Positions 8,690 through 17,936 of a stretch of 64,000 bases of DNA are shown here, in pieces (positions within the stretch are counted from its first letter, which is position 1; each line of letters opens with the position of its first letter). Both the position numbers and the translations under genes were made by a program. The DNA comes from Tunicatimonas pelagia (lineage in GTDB: Bacteria; Bacteroidota; Bacteroidia; Cytophagales; Cyclobacteriaceae), in assembly GCF_030506325.1 (NCBI RefSeq), contig NZ_CP120683.1:5283001-5347000 (forward strand). Direction: 5' to 3'. Under the pieces are notes generated by a model. It worked only from the letters and a program-made list of their open reading frames with translations. It made no database searches and was not told where the DNA came from.

Positions 8690-9301
8690 TTATCCTTCGT
8701 ACGCTTTTCGCCCCACAATACTCCTTCCCAAAGTAATTTCATCGGTATACTCCAATTCGCTACCAATCGGTACTCCTCGGGCGATGGAGGTGATTTTCAC
8801 ATCCAGTGGTTTGAGCTTTTTAGTAATAAAAAAAGCGGTGGTATCGCCTTCCATGGTGGCACTCAACGCGAGTAATACTTCTCTCACTTCCGAATCATCG
8901 GCATTCATCCGCTGAAGCAAACTGTCAATGGCAAGATCGCTAGGTGAAACTCCGTCTAATGGCGAGATCACTCCCCCTAGCACGTGGTACAAGCCTCGGT
9001 ACTGCGAAGTATTCTCAATTGCAATTAAATCCGTAGCAGTTTCTACTACACAGATGATACTACGATCGCGCTGTCGGTTTTGGCAAATAGCGCAGATAGG
9101 AGCATCCGCAATATTGTGGCAAACCTGGCAGTACTGCGTTTTAGTCCGTAAGTTCACGAGTGAATCGGCTAAGGATTGGGTACGATCTTCATCTTGCTTA
9201 AGTAAGTGCAAAGCTAATCGTAATGCCGATTTTTTACCGATACCCGGTAGTTTGGATATTTCGTTAACCGCGTCTTCAATAAGTTTGGAAGGGTATTCCA
9301 T
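8690..9301 (-). CDS. recR: Recombination protein RecR
   Basis: 203 residues, normal length. It has an N-terminal helix-hairpin-helix (LPGIGKKSALRLALHLL), a four-cysteine zinc finger (CQVCHNIADAPICAIC), a Toprim domain (SIICVVETATDLIAIE, YHVLGGVISPLDG) and C-terminal Walker-like SELEYTDEITLGRS. It acts with RecO and RecF in gap repair and RecA loading. It is convergent with the DUF423 gene, with no spacer between the stops. Confidence 0.97.
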   Translation of the reverse strand: MEYPSKLIEDAVNEISKLPGIGKKSALRLALHLLKQDEDRTQSLADSLVNLRTKTQYCQVCHNIADAPICAICQNRQRDRSIICVVETATDLIAIENTSQYRGLYHVLGGVISPLDGVSPSDLAIDSLLQRMNADDSEVREVLLALSATMEGDTTAFFITKKLKPLDVKITSIARGVPIGSELEYTDEITLGRSIVGRKAYEG

Positions 9302-9370
9302 AGAAAAGGTTAGGTGGATAACTGAGGCTATAATAACATGCTTTCGGCTAGAAAAGTGCAGTGAAAACCG

Positions 9371-9652
9371 CTACTGTATTTCCGCGCCAATACCGGCATC
9401 GTGAATAGCATCCAGCATGGGTTTTAGCTCTTCTAGCGTGCCCTTTTTTACCGCACATTTACCTTTGTAATGAATAATTAAGGTGCACTGTTCGGCTTGC
9501 TCATTCGTATGCTTGCATACCCGAATAAGCGTGTTAATAACGTGCTCAAAGGTATTATAATCATCGTTCAGCACTACCAGATCCCGTAGGTCCAGTAATT
9601 CTTCGTATACTTCGGTCTCTACTAAAACGTCTTCCTGTATTTCGTAATCCAT
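9371..9652 (-). CDS. clpS: ClpS-like adaptor of the ClpAP protease
   Basis: 93 residues. The ClpS core is visible: LVVLNDDYNTFEHVI (substrate-binding Asn/Asp region), then CKHTNEQAEQCTLIIHYKG and KGTLEELKPMLDAIHDAG. ClpS delivers N-degron substrates to ClpA/ClpC. The last segment is usually KAELYA-like in Proteobacteria; here it is of the Bacteroidota type. It is upstream of recR on the same strand with a 69-bp gap. Confidence 0.88.
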   Translation of the reverse strand: MDYEIQEDVLVETEVYEELLDLRDLVVLNDDYNTFEHVINTLIRVCKHTNEQAEQCTLIIHYKGKCAVKKGTLEELKPMLDAIHDAGIGAEIQ

Positions 9653-9725
9653 CTTCTGAGCGTTTTCTCAGCTAGCAAATTTAAAAAAAAACAGCCACTT
9701 TTACGCGCTTATAACCTACTAACTC

Positions 9726-11204
9726 ATGTCGCCAGAATTAGTTTTCATTGTTATTGCGGGGTATTTTCTGCTATTGATATCGATATCTTACTTCACTTCG
9801 CGAAACTCCAACAGCGAGACATTCTTTACCGGTAACCGGCAGTCTCCTTGGTACTTGGTGGCCTTTGGTATGATTGGGGCTAGCTTGTCGGGTATCACCT
9901 TTATTTCGGTGCCGGGCGAGGTTGGTAATTCTCAATTTACCTACCTTCAATTTGTGTTGGGTTTTATTCCGGGCTACGCTTTTATCGCGCTAGTACTTAT
10001 GCCGTTGTACTACAAATTAAATCTAGTGAGTATTTACGGGTACCTGGAGCAACGATTTGGGTATCGTGCCTACAAAACCGGGGCTTTCTTTTTTCTGCTA
10101 TCACGAGTAATTGGTGCTTCGTTGCGATTGTTCATTGTGGCGGGAGTGTTGCATATCGCATTTTTTAAAGCCGTGGGGTTACCGTTTTGGTTAACCGTAG
10201 TGGTTGCAATCGCGCTTATTTGGTTGTACACCTTTCGGGGTGGAATTAAAACCATTGTGTGGACCGATACCTTACAAACCTTTTTTATGCTTGCCTCCCT
10301 CGTGGTAAGTATTCTGTTAATTAAAAGTGAATTAGACCTTTCGTTCGGTGAATTAACAGCGGTAATTCAGGAGAGCAATATGTCGCGGGTCTTCGTTTGG
10401 GATTGGCAAGAACCCACTAATTTCTTCAAGCAGTTTATTGCCGGGGCATTTATTGCCATTGTGATGACGGGGCTGGATCAGGATATGATGCAGAAAAACC
10501 TGACTATTAAAACCCTGAAAGATGCTCAGAAAAATGTGTTTTGGTTTACCGTAATACTAGTTCTTGCGAATATCTTATTCCTTTCGCTAGGTGCTTTATT
10601 GTATATCTACGCTAACGAAATTGGGTTCACTATTCCGGAACGATCTGATAATCTCTTTCCAGCACTGGCGGTTAATCAGTTTCAGGTTTATGCGGGCGTG
10701 ATTTTTTTGCTGGGAATTACCGCGGCGGCCTATTCTAGTGCCGATTCAGCCCTTACGGCCTTAACTACTTCGTTCTGCGTAGATTTTCTGGGTATTGGAC
10801 GTAATCGTGACGAAGTACGGGATGCAGCCAAAGAAAAGATTGACCAACGCACGCGCAAGTGGGTTCACGTAATGTTTTCATTTATACTGCTGATTGTTAT
10901 TCTCATTTTCAACTTCATTAACGATGAGAGCGTAATTATGGCGGTGTACCGAGTAGCTACTTACACCTACGGCCCACTGTTGGGCTTGTATGCTTTTGGG
11001 CTCTATACTAAGTGGAAAGTGAAAGATCGATGGATTCCTTGGGTAGCGGTGCTTTCCCCACTTATTTGCTTTGTGCTAGATACTAATTCGGCGGCTTGGT
11101 TTAATGGCTTCAAGTTTGGTCATTTTCTTTTAATCATAAATGGAGCAATCACCTTTCTAGGCTTGCTACTGATTCGCGACCGTTCGGTATCCGAATCGGT
11201 TTAA
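9726..11204 (+). CDS. Sodium:solute symporter family protein
   Basis: 492 residues and about 13 transmembrane helices of the SSS/SLC5 fold. The second helix region (GASLSGITFISVPGEVG), the conserved GLDQDMMQKNL loop and the TAAAYSSADSALTALTTSF helix are all present, as in sodium-site-forming members of the family. The substrate cannot be read from the sequence. Its stop overlaps the stop of the convergent ArsR-type gene by a few bases. Confidence 0.92.
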   Translation: MSPELVFIVIAGYFLLLISISYFTSRNSNSETFFTGNRQSPWYLVAFGMIGASLSGITFISVPGEVGNSQFTYLQFVLGFIPGYAFIALVLMPLYYKLNLVSIYGYLEQRFGYRAYKTGAFFFLLSRVIGASLRLFIVAGVLHIAFFKAVGLPFWLTVVVAIALIWLYTFRGGIKTIVWTDTLQTFFMLASLVVSILLIKSELDLSFGELTAVIQESNMSRVFVWDWQEPTNFFKQFIAGAFIAIVMTGLDQDMMQKNLTIKTLKDAQKNVFWFTVILVLANILFLSLGALLYIYANEIGFTIPERSDNLFPALAVNQFQVYAGVIFLLGITAAAYSSADSALTALTTSFCVDFLGIGRNRDEVRDAAKEKIDQRTRKWVHVMFSFILLIVILIFNFINDESVIMAVYRVATYTYGPLLGLYAFGLYTKWKVKDRWIPWVAVLSPLICFVLDTNSAAWFNGFKFGHFLLIINGAITFLGLLLIRDRSVSESV

Positions 11205-11590
11205 TCTAGACGGTGCCACTTTTTCTGATGCAGTTTATTCACCGCTAGCTCTCGGTTAGAATAGAGTATTTTGTAAGTCTCGTGATCTTCCAGTAATGTT
11301 TTGTCCTTACTCATGTACTGAAATATCTGCTCTACCATATCTTTCGACTGATGCCGAATGCGGTAATACACAAACTGGTCTACCTGCCTACTGTACACTA
11401 ACCCGGCGTTTCGCAGGTAGCTAAGGTGGCGCGAGGTTTTCGTTTGCGTAAAATCGAGCACCTGCTCTAAATCGGTAATGCACATTTCGGTTTCCTGATA
11501 CAATAAGTGGAGAATGCGAATGCGCGACTCTTCTGAGAAAGCTTTAAATAGTTGTAAACCAAATCCTAAACTAAAATTTTTAACCCGCAT
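11201..11590 (-). CDS. ArsR-family winged-helix regulator
   Basis: 129 residues. The HTH core is FKAFSEESRIRILHLLY, CITDLEQVL, FTQTKTSRHLSYLRNAGLV and the wing SRQVDQFVYYRI. Only one cysteine is visible in the recognition region (MCITDL), so the classic metal-binding CxCxC site of ArsR/SmtB is absent and the signal is unknown. The C-terminal ~30 residues form a basic tail (LHQKKWHRLD). It could control the neighbouring symporter, but that is only positional inference. Confidence 0.88.
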   Translation of the reverse strand: MRVKNFSLGFGLQLFKAFSEESRIRILHLLYQETEMCITDLEQVLDFTQTKTSRHLSYLRNAGLVYSRQVDQFVYYRIRHQSKDMVEQIFQYMSKDKTLLEDHETYKILYSNRELAVNKLHQKKWHRLD

Positions 11591-11709
11591 AGGCTCACCA
11601 TTGAAACTCGAAAGTTGTAGTTTTTTGTGTTATCTTTAACATTATACTCGTACGAATTGTGAGGATAGTTAGTCGTACAAATTAACTAAAAGAGCTTCAG
11701 CCATGAAAA

Positions 11710-11904
11710 ATGAGGAATAGAATTATTGAGTTATTAACCGAAATGGTTTAAAAGCAAGGTCAGTATGAGGAGCTACTTAAAAGCCATTCAGATTCATTAA
11801 GTAGGATGGTGCGTATTCTAGAGACATTCGCGACCCGATTACCGGAAGTTGATGAATTAAGAGGTAGAATTCGAAGAATTGAAAAACATATTGGGCTAAA
11901 CTGA
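11710..11904 (+). pseudogene. Small coiled-coil protein gene with an internal stop
   Basis: One frame from the ATG at 11710 reads MRNRIIELLTEMV, then TAA at 11749-11751, then KQGQYEELLKSHSDSLSRMV and on to IRRIEKHIGLN before TGA at 11902-11904. Both sides of the stop belong together as a charged coiled-coil protein of ~64 residues, a kind common in Bacteroidota next to toxin-antitoxin genes. The internal TAA makes it a pseudogene unless it is read through. The rest of 11591-12010 shows no other coding signal. Confidence 0.6.
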
Positions 11905-12010
11905 GTAGAAATGAAGACAACTGAGTAAATAAAAAGATAGCTTTTTACTTACTATCATGACCATTTAGCCTAAAAAACCGTTAAGAAGATACGAAGAAAA
12001 ATAATTTGGT

Positions 12011-12649
12011 TTGAAATATCTCATTGTTTTAGGAGGATTACTACTGATACTGACTGCCAACCAGTCAACCTACGCTCAAGGGCGTAGCCAGGTAGTTCAA
12101 CTCTCCGGATTGGTATTGGGCGAAGATAGCACCTACGCTTTGCCCGGAGTAAATGTTTACGTACCTACCGCCGGAAGAGGAACTACCACCAATCAGTACG
12201 GCTATTTTTCTATGCCCGTACTACCAGGCGATAGTGTGCTGTTTAGTACCGTTGGCTTCAAACGGCAGTATTTTCTGGTACCGGAAAACCGGGTAGAGAG
12301 TATGACGATTATTGTAGAATTGCTGGCCGATACTACCTATCTTCCGGCAATCACGGTGTTTCCTTACCCGAGTGAAGAGCTATTCAAGGAGGCATTACTG
12401 GCTCTTAATCTGCCTAATGAAAATCAGTACGCTAACATGCGTGATAACTTAGCGGAAGATCTTCTGGCGCAGATGTTTCAAGCCATGCCGATGGATGGTA
12501 GTATGAACCACCGCTATTTCATGGATCAGCAGTTTAACTATATCCAGAATCGGTCGGGCCCTCAGCCTATTCCCTTCCTAAACCCCTTCGCTTGGAGCGA
12601 ATTTATTAAATCCATTAAACGGGGTGACTTCAAGCGTAAAAAGGAGTGA
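12011..12649 (+). CDS. Secreted carboxypeptidase-regulatory-like domain protein
   Basis: 212 residues from a TTG start; no ATG fits the signal peptide (KYLIVLGGLLLILTANQSTYAQ). The domain at about residues 30-105 is the CarboxypepD_reg-like beta sandwich (LSGLVLGEDSTYALPGVNVY, TTTNQYGYFSMPVLPGDSVL, FSTVGFKRQ). The C-terminal half is unrecognised, with a basic tail (IKRGDFKRKKE). Probably periplasmic or outer-membrane associated. Its stop overlaps the GTG start of the next gene (GTGA), so the two are translationally coupled. Confidence 0.8.
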   Translation: MKYLIVLGGLLLILTANQSTYAQGRSQVVQLSGLVLGEDSTYALPGVNVYVPTAGRGTTTNQYGYFSMPVLPGDSVLFSTVGFKRQYFLVPENRVESMTIIVELLADTTYLPAITVFPYPSEELFKEALLALNLPNENQYANMRDNLAEDLLAQMFQAMPMDGSMNHRYFMDQQFNYIQNRSGPQPIPFLNPFAWSEFIKSIKRGDFKRKKE

Positions 12650-13122
12650 CGGGTTACGCTACCTTAGACAGTCCCGAAGCTATTCCCCGAGTGTTTGTAG
12701 AAGCCTGGAACCAGCGGGATGCCCGGCAGATTGCTAGATTATTTGATTCGGACGGAGAATTTGTTAACGTAACGGGCTTATGGTGGCATAGACAGGAAGA
12801 TATTGAACGCGCTCACGACTACGGTCTGCGTACCATATTCAATAAGTCTACCTTAACGTTAATTCGAACCAAGACGAAGTATTTGGCCAATCACATTGCG
12901 ATAGTACACGCCAAAGTAAAACTCACTGGGCAAACTCCTACTGCCGAAGTACCCAATCCGGGAGCGCGACATACAATATTCACTTTTGTGGTGCACCAAT
13001 CGGGTGAAGTGTGGAGCTGTGCTGCTGCTCAGAATACCGATATTGTTCCGGCAATGGAAACGCATATTCGGGACGAACAAAACCAGCTACATGCCGTAGA
13101 CTACCGAAGATCAACCCGATAA
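12646..13122 (+). CDS. SnoaL-like/SgcJ-EcaC family protein
   Basis: 158 residues, GTG start overlapping the upstream stop. NTF2-like fold: IPRVFVEAWNQRDARQIARLF, DGEFVNVTGLWWHRQEDIER, and AIVHAKVKLTGQTP ending in HTIFTFVVHQSGEVWSC. Proteins of this group are annotated SgcJ/EcaC-type and mostly have no established reaction. It lies between the carboxypeptidase-regulatory-like gene and the siroheme gene in one strand run, probably one operon. Confidence 0.85.
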   Translation: MTGYATLDSPEAIPRVFVEAWNQRDARQIARLFDSDGEFVNVTGLWWHRQEDIERAHDYGLRTIFNKSTLTLIRTKTKYLANHIAIVHAKVKLTGQTPTAEVPNPGARHTIFTFVVHQSGEVWSCAAAQNTDIVPAMETHIRDEQNQLHAVDYRRSTR

Positions 13123-13136
13123 TTTACTTTCCTCCT

Positions 13137-13742
13137 ATGGATCAGGGCAACCAACTTTTTCCAGTTTTTTTCAAGTTGCACGAATTAGATGTACTCGTAG
13201 TGGGTGGCGGCTACGTAGGACTGGAAAAGCTGGAAGCTATTCTGAAAAATAGCCCGGAGACTTGCGTAACGCTGGTGGGGCAGGAGATTCTGCAACCTGA
13301 TATATTTCGCTTGGCCGAAGAACACCCGAACGTGCGTGTGGTTGAACGGCAATTTCGCTGGCGTGATCTACGTGGTAAAGACTTGGTTTTTCTAGCTACC
13401 AATGATCGAAAATTGCACGAACGCGTTAAGGTGCGAACCCGCCGACGTCGCATTATGACCAACGTAGCCGATACGCCCAATCTTTGCGATTTTTATCTAA
13501 GTTCAGTCGTCAAGAAAGGTGATCTGAAGATTGCCATTTCCAGCAACGGTAAATCACCTACCCTGACCAAGCGTATTCGACAGTACCTAGAAGAAGCCAT
13601 TCCCGACGATGTGCAGTCGCTGCTGGATAACTTGCTGGAAGTACGCAACCAACTACGCGGTGATTTTGAGTACAAAGTAAAAAAGCTCAATGAAGTAACC
13701 GCTGATTGGCTTTCTCAGGAGCGGAGTAGAACCGATAAATAG
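13137..13742 (+). CDS. Precorrin-2 dehydrogenase / sirohydrochlorin ferrochelatase (Met8/SirC-like)
   Basis: About 201 residues from the ATG at 13137; the open frame extends upstream but has no family similarity there. A Rossmann NAD site (LDVLVVGGGYVGLEKLEAIL, residues ~18-37), LVFLATNDRKLH, MTNVADTPNLCDFYLSSVV, KGDLKIAISSNGKSPTLTKRIR and a helical C-terminal domain match the CysG N-terminal/Met8 family. These proteins oxidise precorrin-2 to sirohydrochlorin, and some insert iron to make siroheme. Whether this copy does both steps cannot be decided here. Confidence 0.9.
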   Translation: MDQGNQLFPVFFKLHELDVLVVGGGYVGLEKLEAILKNSPETCVTLVGQEILQPDIFRLAEEHPNVRVVERQFRWRDLRGKDLVFLATNDRKLHERVKVRTRRRRIMTNVADTPNLCDFYLSSVVKKGDLKIAISSNGKSPTLTKRIRQYLEEAIPDDVQSLLDNLLEVRNQLRGDFEYKVKKLNEVTADWLSQERSRTDK

Positions 13743-13763
13743 CTAAGCCAATACTTATTGATC

Positions 13764-14180
13764 TTAAGCTACTATTTTGGTAGTAGACGCTAGCCACGCT
13801 TGGGCTTGTCCCTTATCCGCAAAGTAGCCCGTAGCTGACTTATGCGTTTTTCCGTTGGCTTTGCGGGAGACAAAGCGTCCGGCCATTTCGTCGAAAATAT
13901 TATTGGCCAGCACAATGGCAGTTGAGCTTTCACTAATTTTTTGTTCAAAGCGAGGTTTCCACTCTTCGTTTACCCATTGCCAGTCTTCATAATTCACCCC
14001 TTTAAGTTTGGCTTGGTCAATTAACCAGTGAGTAAGCTGATGCTGCTCAGCAATTTTTAGTGATTCGTCCCAAGCTTGTCGGTACTCATCTCCCTTGGCA
14101 AACCCACTCCAGGTTTGCACTAAAGTCTGTAACTCCGAGTCAATTTCCACGGTTACATATTGATTTTGAAAGCAGATCAT
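13764..14180 (-). CDS. Uncharacterised STAS/SpoIIAA-like protein
   Basis: 138 residues, not assigned to a named family with certainty. The pattern (FQNQYVTVEIDSELQTLVQTW, AEQHQLTHWLIDQAKLKGV, AIVLANNIFDEMAGRFV, TGYFADKGQAQAWLAS) is the alternating strand/helix layout of SpoIIAA-like proteins that are frequent in Bacteroidota. It has no signal peptide, so it is cytoplasmic. It is convergent with the siroheme gene. Confidence 0.7.
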   Translation of the reverse strand: MICFQNQYVTVEIDSELQTLVQTWSGFAKGDEYRQAWDESLKIAEQHQLTHWLIDQAKLKGVNYEDWQWVNEEWKPRFEQKISESSTAIVLANNIFDEMAGRFVSRKANGKTHKSATGYFADKGQAQAWLASTTKIVA

Positions 14181-14372
14181 AGGCTTGCTTAATAAAAATT
14201 ATTTAAATAGTACTAAGCAAAGATGTGGCTATGATAACTGTAAAATATGATGGAAAATCGGTAAATCTTAGATGGTAAGAAATTAGAAGAAAATTGTGTT
14301 AATATGTTCAGGTGAATATCGTGCGGTGGTCACATATTTATATGTTTAGGTTCCGACCTATAAGAAAGTTAT

Positions 14373-14723
14373 TTACCAAAGCAGTTTGACTGGATATTTA
14401 GTAAAGTGCGGATCATTGAAAATCAAAGTCATATTTTCCGTCATGGCTTGGATGATAATCAACCGATCAAACGGGTCACGATGTTTATCTTGGTAAGGCA
14501 AATTTTCCAGTGTTTCTAAATGATCGGTTGTAATTGGTAGGGTGCCTACTTGTTTAGACGCTATCCGCTCTTGAATATCACTTAATTCGGTTTCCAATGT
14601 AAGTTTGCCAATGCTACGTTTGATCGCAATTTCCTACAAACTGACCATTGTAATAGAAACTGTGTTTTCAATATTCCTGACTTCGTTTTGAACTTGCTCA
14701 GATAGGCGATTATTACCATGTTT
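14373..14723 (-). pseudogene. Broken VapC-type PIN-domain toxin
   Basis: Read on the minus strand, the frame gives GNNRLSEQVQNEVRNIENTV, SITMVSL, a TAG at 14636-14634, then EIAIKRSIGKLTLETELSDI and on through LPYQDKHRDPFDRLIIIQA and IFNDPHFTKYPVKLLW. In intact VapC proteins the stop position is a tryptophan (SLWEIAIK), so TGG has become TAG. The N-terminal ~20 residues with the first catalytic aspartate (LDTH-type) are also missing. The C-terminal PIN motif is intact. No vapB partner is recognisable, so the module is dead. Confidence 0.8.
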
Positions 14724-14879
14724 TTAGCTCAATAACATTCATGATCTAATTATACGTTATTTTTGGCTTTTACTCAAGCTTCGCTAATACAGCCATACAT
14801 TGATGTTATTTAGTAAAACTGATTCAGGGCTATTTAAGTATTAAACCTTGCTAATTACACTCTAATACCATAACACTAT

Positions 14880-15320
14880 CTATCCTTCCTCACTCACTAC
14901 AATTTTCTCAATTTTATCATCCTCTCGAATGTCATCAATTACTTCTAATCCTTCCACTACTTTTCCAAACACGGTATGATTACGATCCAGATGAGCCGTG
15001 TTGTCGCGACTGTGGCAGATAAAGAATTGACTGCCTCCGGTATTTCGTCCGGCGTGAGCCATTGATAATACTCCCCGGTCATGGTACTGATTGTCGCCGT
15101 CTAGCTCACAGTCGATAGTGTAGCCGGGTCCACCCGCACCCGTGCCATTGGGGCAACCACCCTGAATAACAAAGTTAGGAATTACCCGGTGGAACGTAAG
15201 TCCATCGTAAAATCCTTCTTTCGCTAGTTTAGTAAAATTATCTACGGTGTTGGGGGCATCTTCTTCAAAGAACTCTACTTTCATCGTGCCTTTTCCAGTA
15301 ACAATCTCAGCGGTTTTCAT
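14880..15320 (-). CDS. Peptidyl-prolyl cis-trans isomerase, cyclophilin type
   Basis: 146 residues, one cyclophilin domain with its active-site blocks: [45 protein letters not shown] and [20 protein letters not shown]. There is no signal peptide, so it is cytoplasmic. It catalyses proline isomerisation in protein folding. Confidence 0.96.
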   Translation of the reverse strand: MKTAEIVTGKGTMKVEFFEEDAPNTVDNFTKLAKEGFYDGLTFHRVIPNFVIQGGCPNGTGAGGPGYTIDCELDGDNQYHDRGVLSMAHAGRNTGGSQFFICHSRDNTAHLDRNHTVFGKVVEGLEVIDDIREDDKIEKIVVSEEG

Positions 15321-15475
15321 ATAATTTGCTTTAATAAAAATGATAGAGCGCGAAGTTATGAAAATTATGATAGAGCAGTAGTGCTGTAAAGTAAAAACCG
15401 TAGGGAATTTGGTTTATCCCATTTTTCATCAGAAATTAAACATTCGTATTTTCTACTATACTATAAGTACTATTC

Positions 15476-17197
15476 ATGCAAATTATTGAATCTTCTAAAG
15501 AGTACGATGTCATTATTGTAGGCTCGGGGGCTGGGGGTGGCATGTCTGCGAAAGTGTTGGCGGAATCAGGGCTCTCGGTAGCCATTGTAGAAGCTGGGCC
15601 ATTCTTCGACCCCACCGACCCGGCTCAAATGACTCAACTTAAGTGGCCTTATGACTCGCCTCGCCGGGGGGCTAGCACGACCCGCGCCTTTGGTGATTTT
15701 GATGCTGCCTACGGTGGCTGGGAAATTGATGGCGAGCCCTACACTCGCGCCGAAGGAACGGAGTTTGACTGGTTCCGGTCACACATGCTAGGGGGAAGAA
15801 CTAACCACTGGGGGCGTATCTCCCTCCGCTTTGGTCCCAAAGATTTTAAGCGGAAAGATGTTGACGGACTAGGTGATAACTGGCCTATTGGTTACGATGA
15901 TGTAAAGCCTTACTACGACAAAGTAGATAAGCTTATTGGAGTATTCGGAAGTAAGGAAAATCTGGATAACGAACCGGATGGTTTCTTTTTGCCGGTTCCC
16001 AAACCTCGCTTACACGAACTGTACTACGTAAAGGCTGCCCGTAAAGCGGGAGTTACCGTAATTCCTTCCCGCTTATCTATTCTAACTAAGCGGGTAAATA
16101 AAGATCGGGGAATTTGCTTCTACTGTAGTCAATGTTCCCGGTCGTGCTCAGCGAAAGCGGATTTTTCATCTAGCTCGGCTTTGGTTTTTCCCGCTCAGAA
16201 AACCGGTCAGGTTGATTTATTCGTCAACTCTATGGTGCGAGAAGTAACCACTAATGATGAAGGACGAGCCACCGGAGTTTCTTACGTGAATAAAGAAGAC
16301 CGACAGGAGTATCAACTAAAAGGGAAAACCGTGGTTTTGGCGGCTTCAGCTTGTAGCTCGGCTCGAATTCTACTGAACTCCAAAAGTAGTCAGCACCCCA
16401 ATGGCTTAGGTAACGGCTCCGGTATTGTTGGTAAATATTTGCATGACTCTACCGGAAGTAGCCGAGCCGCCTTTGTTCCTGAGCTAATGAACCGCAAAGT
16501 TTCCTACAACGAAGATGGGGTAGGCGGACTTCACGTGTATAGCCCCTGGTGGCTGGATAATAAGCAGTTGGATTTTCCCCGAGGCTACCATATTGAAGTG
16601 TGGGGTGGCATGGGAATGCCTTCTTACGGCACTGGTTTTGGTATTACCGAAATGAATAAATTAATTGGTGGGCAGACGGGTGGATACGGTAATAAACTGC
16701 GCGATGATGTAAAACGATTCTACGGAGCAGTGATGGGCGTATCGGGTCGGGGCGAGAGTGTGGCTCAAAAGGATAATTACTGCGAAATTGATCCCAACGT
16801 AGTTGATGAATGGGGAATTCCGGTACTGCGGTTTCACTACAATTGGACGGACTACGAGCGATTGCAAGCCAAGCACATGCACGAGACCTTCGAGGAGGTT
16901 TTCCATGAAATGGGAGCTACTCCACTCGGGGATGTTCCGGGCAAAGATCAGGACTACGGTTTGGCTGCTCCCGGACGAATTATTCACGAAGTAGGAACTA
17001 CCCGTATGGGCAATAACCCCAAAACATCGGTAACCGATAAGAATCAGCAGTTGCACGAAGTGGATAATGTATTCGTGGTAGATGCTGGGCCGTTTGTGTC
17101 GCAGGCGGATAAAAATCCTACCTGGACAATTCTGGCACTTTCCTGGAAGACATCTGACTATATTATTGATCAATTCAAAAAACAAAATATTACCTAA
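15476..17197 (+). CDS. GMC-family FAD oxidoreductase
   Basis: 573 residues. The FAD dinucleotide motif is at the N-terminus (YDVIIVGSGAGGGMSAKVL), with the GMC signatures LGGRTNHWGR, a four-cysteine cluster (CFYCSQCSRSC) and the C-terminal HEVGTTRMGNNP, VFVVDAGPFVSQADKNP. It is of the gluconate/2-keto-gluconate dehydrogenase large-subunit type, oxidising a sugar, polyol or sugar acid. Its stop overlaps the start of the small-subunit gene (TAATG), so the two make a complex. Confidence 0.93.
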   Translation: MQIIESSKEYDVIIVGSGAGGGMSAKVLAESGLSVAIVEAGPFFDPTDPAQMTQLKWPYDSPRRGASTTRAFGDFDAAYGGWEIDGEPYTRAEGTEFDWFRSHMLGGRTNHWGRISLRFGPKDFKRKDVDGLGDNWPIGYDDVKPYYDKVDKLIGVFGSKENLDNEPDGFFLPVPKPRLHELYYVKAARKAGVTVIPSRLSILTKRVNKDRGICFYCSQCSRSCSAKADFSSSSALVFPAQKTGQVDLFVNSMVREVTTNDEGRATGVSYVNKEDRQEYQLKGKTVVLAASACSSARILLNSKSSQHPNGLGNGSGIVGKYLHDSTGSSRAAFVPELMNRKVSYNEDGVGGLHVYSPWWLDNKQLDFPRGYHIEVWGGMGMPSYGTGFGITEMNKLIGGQTGGYGNKLRDDVKRFYGAVMGVSGRGESVAQKDNYCEIDPNVVDEWGIPVLRFHYNWTDYERLQAKHMHETFEEVFHEMGATPLGDVPGKDQDYGLAAPGRIIHEVGTTRMGNNPKTSVTDKNQQLHEVDNVFVVDAGPFVSQADKNPTWTILALSWKTSDYIIDQFKKQNIT

Positions 17198-17901
17198 TGG
17201 ACCGAAGAGAATCCATGAAAACCATGCTAGTCGGCTCCCTGGCCGGAGGACTCGTTATTGGTTGTACTCCCGAAGAAGAAGTGGCCGAGCAGGTAGCCAC
17301 TCCCGTAAAATCTGATGCCTACGGCCGTACCGAGGAAGAAAAGCTCCGTGACGAATTGCTACATGAGGCTGAGTTCTTTACCGAAGCGGAAGTAGGCACC
17401 ATTGCCACGCTCTGCGACCTGATTTTGCCCGCTACTGATAAATTCGGTTCGGCGACCGATGCCGGAGTACCCGAGTTTATTGCCTTTATCGCCAAAGATA
17501 TTACTGAACATCAGCTTCCGTTGCGCGGTGGTCTGATGTGGCTCAACCATCGGGCAATCAAGAAATTTAGCCATACTTTTGATGAGTGTACTCCCGCGCA
17601 GCAAACCGAATTACTGGATGAAATTGCCTATCCGGATAAAGCTACTCCCGAAGTAGCCCAGGGTGTAACATTCTTTAACCGAATGCGAAACCTGACCCTG
17701 ACCGGTTACTACACTTCTAAAATGGGAATTGAGGAATTAGGCTACCAGGGCAATCGCCCTAACGTCTGGGACGGCGTGCCCGATGATGTGCTAAAGGAGC
17801 ACGGCATGGCCTACGACGAAGAATGGCTCGCCAAGTGCATCGACCAAGAAACCCGCGACGTAATGGCTGAGTGGGATGATGATGGTAATTTACTTACGTA
17901 G
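17197..17901 (+). CDS. Gluconate 2-dehydrogenase subunit 3-family protein
   Basis: 234 residues. The N-terminus MDRRESMKTMLVGSLAGG has an arginine pair and then a lipobox-like VIGC at residues 20-23, so it is probably Tat-exported with or without lipidation. The subunit-3 domain follows (EAEVGTIATLCDLILPATDK, AGVPEFIAFIAKDITEHQLP, FFNRMRNLTLTGYYTSKMG). It is thought to carry the co-folded GMC subunit through the Tat pathway and to support its activity. It is coupled to the GMC gene by a one-base overlap. Confidence 0.93.
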   Translation: MDRRESMKTMLVGSLAGGLVIGCTPEEEVAEQVATPVKSDAYGRTEEEKLRDELLHEAEFFTEAEVGTIATLCDLILPATDKFGSATDAGVPEFIAFIAKDITEHQLPLRGGLMWLNHRAIKKFSHTFDECTPAQQTELLDEIAYPDKATPEVAQGVTFFNRMRNLTLTGYYTSKMGIEELGYQGNRPNVWDGVPDDVLKEHGMAYDEEWLAKCIDQETRDVMAEWDDDGNLLT

Positions 17902-17936
17902 AAGATAAAGTCAGATTAAAAACACTTTTTTGCCCT

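Noticed and set aside
13011-13136. Upstream extension of the siroheme-synthesis gene
   Set aside because: Cysteine-rich leader (MELCCCSEYRYC) overlaps the preceding gene and has no family match; ATG at 13137 fits.
16661-17185. Long minus-strand frame opposite the GMC oxidoreductase
   Set aside because: Shadow of the real gene; GMC motifs on the plus strand are complete.
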